Source: an uncultured Prochlorococcus sp.
GTDB lineage: Bacteria; Cyanobacteriota; Cyanobacteriia; PCC-6307; Cyanobiaceae
Length of the DNA: 63,827 bases
Assembly (NCBI GenBank): GCA_902600475.1
Contig: CACKJM010000010.1
Location: forward strand, 1 to 63,827
Reading direction: 5' to 3'
Under the pieces are notes generated by a model. That model worked only from the letters and a program-made list of their open reading frames with translations, ran no database searches and was not told the DNA's origin. Shown here piece after piece: positions 59,027 through 63,827 of this stretch. How positions within the stretch are numbered: position 1 is the first letter of the stretch; the number at the start of each line of letters is the position of its first letter. The position numbers and the translations under genes are program-made.

Positions 59027-59223
59027 AGAACTCAACAATATAAAATTAGGAAAATATTTCTCTAAAGACAATCCGTTTTTATACGCATTGCTTTTTAATT
59101 AAAAATGTCCGAAAGTGGTAATCAATTGTGCTAATTTTTTTGAGATATTTTTAGTAAGTTTTGCTTATTTCTTTTGATATTTAATTCGTCTATCTTTATT
59201 TTAAATAATTGAGGAAATCTTTT

Positions 59224-59379
59224 ATGAATTATTCGAAAGAAGTTAGTAAAACTGATAAATCAAATCCCATAGACGAATATTTTCAATGTCTTTCATATTG
59301 CGATATTCACCCAAAAGGGATTGATAATGACTGTGAGGTCATTTGTATGGAAAGACATTTAAAAGCTAATTATTGGTAA
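59224..59379 (+). CDS. small conserved-looking cysteine-rich protein
   Basis: 51 aa, too short for the routine ORF list. ATG at 59224 preceded by a strong GAGGAAA ribosome site at 59211-59217. The protein has three or four Cys in FQCLSYCDIHPKGIDNDC, then EVICMERHLK, consistent with a small metal-binding or disulfide protein. It has no membrane helix. The gene lies in the only long gap, between the zinc-ribbon protein and the WD40 gene, and converges with the WD40 gene. Confidence 0.65.
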   Translation: MNYSKEVSKTDKSNPIDEYFQCLSYCDIHPKGIDNDCEVICMERHLKANYW

Positions 59380-59397
59380 TTAATAAATTTCTACTTT

Positions 59398-60471
59398 TTA
59401 CTTAAATCCTTTTGAAAAAAGGTTAGTACGAACTTTAAATTTCCATACATTAACAACACCTTTTGCATTAACTGCTGCAAGTGCACAATCATCGGGTCTC
59501 CAAGATATTGCCCCTACTAAATCTCCTGCAAATGCAGCCCCAACGGGATCACCATTGCCATCATTTTTTAGAAAACTTGCGACAACAGAACCATCCCTAG
59601 ATCCTGAGGCTACAAGCATACCTTTATTTGAAAAGGCTAGGCTCGAAATTGGTTCTGTATGGTGACATAGCTCTCCTGGCATAGTGCCCTCTGGACCATT
59701 CCCTATAAAGCTCCATACTGTGATTCTTTCACTGCCACTTGTCGCTAATAATTTTCCGCTGTCATCAAAAGAAAGGTGACTTGGTTTGCCAGGGTATCCT
59801 GTCATTTCAGCATCCATTCCTGTTGATCTTCTCCAAAAATGAACTGAATTGTCTTGACTCCCACAGGCAACTATATCTCCATCAGGACTTAATTCCATTG
59901 ATACCAATGATCCTTGCCATTCGAGTTTTTGATTCGTTTTATTATTAACTACGTCAAAGAATGTCACTCTGCCGTAGCATGCAGTTGCCAGCTCATTCTT
60001 ATTTGACCATGTTATTGCACTTACTGTGCTTGGATGGTCTTCTGAGATCCATTTCTTTTCTCCAATTTCATTAAAAACATATACTTTTTTTGAGGAAGCT
60101 ATCGCTAGAAATAAACCGTCATTAGACCACTTGAGGTGTTCTACCCAACCCTTGCCAAGATCAAGCGTTTTAATTACTTTACCTTCGTGGCAATTACAAA
60201 TTTGAACATTTCCATCCTGACCTGATGTTGCAAAAATTTCACCCTCTGGATGAATTGCCATCGCTAGTAAACCACCGGAGTGAGTATTTTCTTTTTCCCA
60301 CATAATTTTTCCAGTATCTCCTTCGAATGCAAAAATACCACCTGCTACGTCGCCAACAATAAATTGTTTCCCTTTGAGAGCCCACCCACATGCTATGGCA
60401 TAATCGCTAACTTCAGCAGTCCATCCTTCATGGAACATGCCTCTTGGGCTAAATGGTTCTATATCAGGCAT
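59398..60471 (-). CDS. WD40-repeat protein
   Basis: 357 aa beta-propeller of about seven blades. Each blade shows GH/GK-type starts and WD-like ends, e.g. LLAMAIHPEGEIFATSGQDG, LASGSRDGSVVASF-like VASGSRDGSVV and LSPDGDIVACGSQDNSVHFW. It has no signal peptide. Its start overlaps the COG0523 GTPase stop by 13 bases, so it is translated with it. Probably a scaffold tied to zinc allocation, but only context says so. Confidence 0.85.
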   Translation of the reverse strand: MPDIEPFSPRGMFHEGWTAEVSDYAIACGWALKGKQFIVGDVAGGIFAFEGDTGKIMWEKENTHSGGLLAMAIHPEGEIFATSGQDGNVQICNCHEGKVIKTLDLGKGWVEHLKWSNDGLFLAIASSKKVYVFNEIGEKKWISEDHPSTVSAITWSNKNELATACYGRVTFFDVVNNKTNQKLEWQGSLVSMELSPDGDIVACGSQDNSVHFWRRSTGMDAEMTGYPGKPSHLSFDDSGKLLATSGSERITVWSFIGNGPEGTMPGELCHHTEPISSLAFSNKGMLVASGSRDGSVVASFLKNDGNGDPVGAAFAGDLVGAISWRPDDCALAAVNAKGVVNVWKFKVRTNLFSKGFK

Positions 60472-61808
60472 TTATCAAAGCCTTCTTGCATCTCTTTCTC
60501 ATTTAAATTTCTACCGATAAAAACAAGTTGATTTCTACGAGGTTCGTTACCCCATTCTTTATCAGGTTGTGCAGTAAATAACATGTGAACTCCCTGGAAA
60601 ACTATTCTCCTTGGGTTACCTGAGTAACTTATGAAACCTTTAGTTCTGAATATATCCACTCCTTTTTCTGATAGAAGTCTTCCCATCCAAGTATTTAGTT
60701 TTTCTGGGTCAACATCTCCAAAACGCTCTATAGCAATTGAGCTTACTTCATCATCATGTTCGTGCTCTGCTTGCCAGAATCTTTCAGTATTAAATGGAAT
60801 CTCTTTATTTTCGTAACTTTTAATGACTTTCATATTGAATTCTTCAGCGGTGTGCTGTGTAAACAAACCTATTTTTGTTGGTTTTTCTATGTTCAGGATG
60901 AAGGATTTATTTCCTTTATCCTCCAATTTGAGATTTATATGTTCTCCATATGGAATGGTATTTCCAGGATCTAAACTAATAGCTTTTTCTGCATAAAGTC
61001 TCACGGAGGATTCAGCACCATCTTTAAGTTCCTCTTCACTCTCTCCTTGGATAGCGAGGGCTACTAAGGACATTTCTGGATCGGGTCCTTCTTCAAACAT
61101 TAATTCATATTTACCTGCATCAAGATCGTAAACACCTGTCCATTCAAAAGGATATTCTGGTTCAAGGAATGTTGGCCTGCGTTTAAGGATCTGATCAAGA
61201 TCAAATGCACTTAGATTTAAGACTGTTTCAATTGGTACTTTGGCATTCTCAGCTCTAATAATTCGGGTCATTCGGTTCATATCTCTCAATCTCGATTCAA
61301 GAGTATCTAGTGCATCATCAGAGACTAAATCAGTTTTATTAAGGACAAGAACATCTGCAAATGCCACTTGTTCTGAACTTTCATCACTCCTGCCTAACTG
61401 TTGATCAATGTGGGCAGCATCAACTAAAGTCACAATTCCATCAAGAGTAAATTCAGAACTAATCTCTTCATCCATGAAAAATGTCTGAGCAACTGGGCCT
61501 GGATCTGCTAATCCTGTTGTTTCTACTAAAACATAGTCAAACTTATCTCTTCTTTTCATAAGGTTGCCAAGGACTCTTATTAAATCGCCGCGAACAGTAC
61601 AACAAATACACCCGTTTGACATCTCAAATACTTCTTCATCGGCATTAATTACGAGCCCTTGATCTATACCCACTTCACCGTATTCATTTTCAATTACTGC
61701 TATTCTTTTCCCGTGCTCTTCACTCAATATTCTATTAAGCAAAGTAGTCTTCCCTGATCCTAAGAATCCAGTAAGTATGGTTACAGGAACCTTTTCCTTA
61801 ATACTCAT
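60459..61808 (-). CDS. COG0523 (CobW/ZNG-type) GTPase, zinc-metallochaperone candidate
   Basis: 449 aa G3E GTPase. Walker A GFLGSGKTT is at residues 14-22, and the family CxCC motif is CICC at 67-70 in SNGCICCTVRGDL. VLVETTGLADPGPV and NKTDLVSDD (the G4 motif) follow. AEHEHDDEV near residue 345 adds histidines, and the C-terminal CobW_C domain ends GNEPRRNQLVFIGRNL. Candidate zinc chaperone because it sits next to znuA with a Zur-box-like site upstream. A cobalt or nitrile hydratase role is less fitting. Confidence 0.92.
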   Translation of the reverse strand: MSIKEKVPVTILTGFLGSGKTTLLNRILSEEHGKRIAVIENEYGEVGIDQGLVINADEEVFEMSNGCICCTVRGDLIRVLGNLMKRRDKFDYVLVETTGLADPGPVAQTFFMDEEISSEFTLDGIVTLVDAAHIDQQLGRSDESSEQVAFADVLVLNKTDLVSDDALDTLESRLRDMNRMTRIIRAENAKVPIETVLNLSAFDLDQILKRRPTFLEPEYPFEWTGVYDLDAGKYELMFEEGPDPEMSLVALAIQGESEEELKDGAESSVRLYAEKAISLDPGNTIPYGEHINLKLEDKGNKSFILNIEKPTKIGLFTQHTAEEFNMKVIKSYENKEIPFNTERFWQAEHEHDDEVSSIAIERFGDVDPEKLNTWMGRLLSEKGVDIFRTKGFISYSGNPRRIVFQGVHMLFTAQPDKEWGNEPRRNQLVFIGRNLNEKEMQEGFDKCLI

Positions 61809-61866
61809 TTCTCTCTGTTTTTAAAATGTAATGCTAACCATCAATATAATAATCAAAAAATCGAAA

Positions 61867-61881
61867 TGAAAACCATTTTTA
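61867..61881 (-). promoter_or_regulatory. putative Zur box ahead of the COG0523 gene
   Basis: TGAAAACCATTTTTA is a 7-1-7 imperfect palindrome between the znuA stop (61893) and the COG0523 start (61808). It is the same type of palindrome as the better site at 63.0 kb. The two ends are only partly complementary, so confidence is moderate. Confidence 0.45.
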
Positions 61882-61892
61882 TCTATAAAATT

Positions 61893-62990
61893 TTATTGAT
61901 TAAGTGATCCCCAGTTACTTGCTAAATCAAAACCTGTTGTCTCATCACATGAGCCACCAAGCTCATTGACGATAGTGCATGTGTTATGAACTGCCACAGT
62001 GATAGTGTTTCCTTCCATCATTAGTCCATCGACAAAAATTTGATTAGAAGAGAGTGGGATAGAACTTTGCTTGCTTAAGTTATTGACTAATTTTGAAGCA
62101 GGCTCTTGCTCCTTAAATATAACTTTGACATTTTCTTCCTTTAACTCATTTAAAACTTTTGATATGTTCTGAGGCCTCAGGCTAGATGAATGACCTAAGA
62201 AATCTAATAAACTTATTGTTTCAAAACCAAATGCATCGCCATAGTAATCCATAGCTTTGTGTTTTGAGACAATTACACGATTTGAAGAAGGGATAGTAGA
62301 TACTTGTTTAACAATCCATTTATCAAGATCTTCTAGTGTTTTGTCAAAAGTTTTGAATCTATTAGAGATAGCTTTGCGTAGTTTTTTTTCAGGCACATCT
62401 TTTTTAAGACTTTTTGATACGACTTTACCCATCTTGATGATGTTATGAGGATCATGCCAGACATGTGGATCCACGCCTCCGTGATCATGATGGTCGTGGT
62501 CATCATGGTCATCATGTTTCTTTGCTGAGTGTCCATGATCGTCGTGGTCATCATGGTCATCATGTTTCTTTGCTGAGTGTCCATGATCGTCGTGGTCATC
62601 ATGGTCACTATGATCGTCAATATCAATTGCGCTTACGCCTAAAACAACAGTGCTATTTCTCTTCACCCAATTCCTCATTGCGGGTGTCATTTCTGTCCCT
62701 AAAGTAAAAACTTTATCTGCCTTTTTTAAAAATCTTGCCTGTTTTGGAGAAATTTTTAAATCATGAACATCTTGTTTTCTATCTACTAGACATGTAACTT
62801 CATCGGAAGGGAGTGCTATAGATTTAACGATATCGCAGGTAAGAGGCTCAACTGCTACATAGTTTTTACTTGCAGCAAAGGCACCGTTTGTATTTATTGA
62901 GAATAATGCCGCACTAGCGATAAGTGAATTTCGGATAGATACTTTTTTATGAGATATATAGTTTAAAAAAATTCTTTTAAAAATTGACAT
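61893..62990 (-). CDS. znuA: zinc ABC transporter substrate-binding protein ZnuA
   Basis: 365 aa cluster-9 (ZnuA) binding protein. A long signal peptide (about 1-40, ending NGAFAAS) is followed by the mature domain. A His/Asp-rich loop at about residues 125-180 (DHDDHGHSAKKHDD units) is encoded by a tandem DNA repeat and precedes the conserved VDPHVWHDPHNI with metal-binding His. IVSKHKAMDYYGDAFG and FKEQEPASK are the other family segments. It delivers zinc to the ZnuBC importer. It diverges from znuC across a Zur box. Confidence 0.95.
   Translation of the reverse strand: MSIFKRIFLNYISHKKVSIRNSLIASAALFSINTNGAFAASKNYVAVEPLTCDIVKSIALPSDEVTCLVDRKQDVHDLKISPKQARFLKKADKVFTLGTEMTPAMRNWVKRNSTVVLGVSAIDIDDHSDHDDHDDHGHSAKKHDDHDDHDDHGHSAKKHDDHDDHDHHDHGGVDPHVWHDPHNIIKMGKVVSKSLKKDVPEKKLRKAISNRFKTFDKTLEDLDKWIVKQVSTIPSSNRVIVSKHKAMDYYGDAFGFETISLLDFLGHSSSLRPQNISKVLNELKEENVKVIFKEQEPASKLVNNLSKQSSIPLSSNQIFVDGLMMEGNTITVAVHNTCTIVNELGGSCDETTGFDLASNWGSLNQ
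62496..62607. repeat. 48-bp tandem repeat inside znuA, 2.3 copies
   Basis: Two exact 48-base units (62496-62543 and 62544-62591) and a partial third (62592-62607) start GTGGTCATCATGG on the plus strand. Each unit is 16 codons of the His/Asp-rich loop (DHDDHDDHGHSAKKHD). Length is a multiple of three, so unit gain or loss would keep the frame and alter the number of zinc-binding histidines. Confidence 0.92.
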
Positions 62991-63014
62991 AAAAAAATGA
63001 TAGATATTTTAAAA

Positions 63015-63029
63015 TGATAATCATTTTCA
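63015..63029. promoter_or_regulatory. Zur box between znuA and znuC
   Basis: TGATAATCATTTTCA is a 7-1-7 inverted repeat, the form expected for a cyanobacterial Zur (zinc uptake regulator) site. It lies 25 bases from the znuA start and 90 from the znuC start, so it can control both. Zinc-loaded Zur would block transcription. A Fur site has a similar look but the flanking zinc genes favour Zur. The regulator gene itself is not in the window. Confidence 0.8.
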
Positions 63030-63118
63030 TTTTTATATGCAAGTTTAGGTATAAAATGTTTTTAAAGTAAATTATTTTCCATAATTAAAATATTATGGGG
63101 TTGTAAGTTCAAGCATTA

Positions 63119-63827
63119 ATGTCACTACTAGTAGCTGAAAATTTATCTTATTCGTATGCAAAAAATGTAAGCCCGGCTATAAGTAAAGTTTCCATAACAG
63201 TTGAACCAGGTACATTAACTGCTCTAGTAGGACCAAACGGAGCTGGCAAATCTACTCTTTTAAAAATATTGCAGGGACAATGTATTCCTGATAATGGCCA
63301 GATAACAATTGACGGGGAGAAGTTAATTAGACAAAGATCTCAGGTTGCACTCATGCCACAAAGAAGCTCTATGAATTGGAAATTTCCAATAACTGTAGAA
63401 AAACTAGTTTCATTAGGACAAATAAAATACTCAAAATCAAAAAGTAGTAGTCCTTTTCAAATAAAAGCTCTTCTTGCCAACCCTAATGCATGGATTAATA
63501 AATGCTGTGAATTGGAGGCCACAATGCAAAGAGTCGGCATTGCAAATATTGCTAAAAGAAGACTTGATTCTTTATCTGGTGGACAACAACAAAGAGCTCT
63601 ATTAGCCAAAACATTAATGTCTCCAGCAAAAATTTTCCTTCTTGATGAACCTTGTGCAGCTTTAGATCCACCTGCAAAGGAGGATTTTCTAAAAATTGTT
63701 CGTCAACTTGCTGATGCTGGTCTTTCTTTAATGGTGAGCAGTCATGATTGGGGTACCTCGTTAAATAGTTATGATCAAGTTATTGTTTTGGATAAAGCTG
63801 TATTGGCCTGTGGAAGCCCTGATTCCA
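63119..63827 (+). CDS. znuC: zinc ABC transporter ATP-binding protein ZnuC, 3' truncated by the window
   Basis: ABC ATPase of the metal (cluster 9) type, open to the window edge. Walker A GPNGAGKST, Q-loop MPQRSSMNWKFP, signature LSGGQQQRALLAK, Walker B KIFLLDEPCAALD and the switch His in SSHDWGTSL are all present. The 709 bases visible cover nearly the whole domain. The ATG at 63119 is the first good start. znuB is expected just beyond the window. Confidence 0.93.
   Translation, partial: MSLLVAENLSYSYAKNVSPAISKVSITVEPGTLTALVGPNGAGKSTLLKILQGQCIPDNGQITIDGEKLIRQRSQVALMPQRSSMNWKFPITVEKLVSLGQIKYSKSKSSSPFQIKALLANPNAWINKCCELEATMQRVGIANIAKRRLDSLSGGQQQRALLAKTLMSPAKIFLLDEPCAALDPPAKEDFLKIVRQLADAGLSLMVSSHDWGTSLNSYDQVIVLDKAVLACGSPDS

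Noticed and set aside
62333..62626. Minus-strand ORF rich in Met/Thr over the znuA repeat, and a plus-strand His/Gly/Arg frame
   Set aside because: Both are other-frame shadows of the His-rich repeat inside znuA.

Overview
This window is a gene-dense, very AT-rich stretch of chromosome from a picocyanobacterium, almost certainly a high-light Prochlorococcus of the MED4/MIT9xxx kind. Evidence: chlorophyll and photosynthesis genes (chlI, petG, petH, a cytM-like cytochrome); a carotenoid pathway gene (crtL); a KaiB-domain kinase (sasA); a ferredoxin-NADP reductase without a phycobilisome-linker domain; and the cyanobacterial small RNA Yfr1 in its characteristic place between guaB and trxA. Gaps are short, genes often overlap by a few bases, GTG and TTG starts are common, and no insertion sequence, prophage, CRISPR array or rRNA was seen. 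One tRNA, tRNA-Glu(UUC), is present.

Layout. 1-4.3 kb (minus): trhO fragment, bioB, uppS, diadenylate cyclase, lysA. 4.4-9.5 kb (plus): rimI-like, clpC, a glycerol-dehydrogenase-like enzyme and a hydrolase. 9.5-19.3 kb: cdsA, a PLP decarboxylase, an ABC1 kinase with an odd in-frame tail, a RodZ-like membrane HTH protein, malQ, prs, two unknowns, sasA. 19.3-25.6 kb: tRNA-Glu, petH, then the zwf-opcA-cobB run. 25.6-37.2 kb: isoprenoid and folate genes (crtE, folD), an HD-domain membrane phosphohydrolase, leuA, a GH57 branching enzyme, lycopene cyclase, gyrA. 37.4-45.7 kb (mostly plus): guaB3, yfr1, trxA, hisH, rsmD, cytM, trmJ, chlI, ruvC, formyl-THF cyclo-ligase, sufE, hom, with petG on the opposite strand. 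45.8-54.4 kb: a two-gene peptide-transporter-like operon, a lipase-like hydrolase, an MFS carrier, a PfkB kinase and small unknowns. 54.5-57.7 kb: a compact ATP-grasp / alpha-E / transglutaminase operon. 57.8-59.4 kb: small proteins around the only long non-coding gap, which carries a strong minus-strand terminator and a candidate unannotated RNA. 59.4-63.8 kb: a zinc-acquisition island (WD40 protein, COG0523 GTPase, znuA, znuC) with Zur-box-like palindromes.

How it fits together. Carbon: malQ and the branching enzyme handle glycogen, while zwf/opcA feed dark NADPH production; SasA links clock output to transcription. Redox: FNR, cytochrome M, thioredoxin, petG and chlI serve photosynthesis. 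The predicted c-di-AMP synthase and the PgpH-type HD hydrolase could form a make/break pair. The items most worth a second look are the candidate minus-strand RNA with a perfect Shine-Dalgarno and a 10-codon ORF (58.7-59.0 kb), the ATP-grasp/alpha-E/transglutaminase operon, the apparently membrane-anchored FNR, the zinc island with its 48-bp histidine-rich repeat, and the readable frame beyond the ABC1 stop codon. All calls are from reading the sequence; no database search was run.
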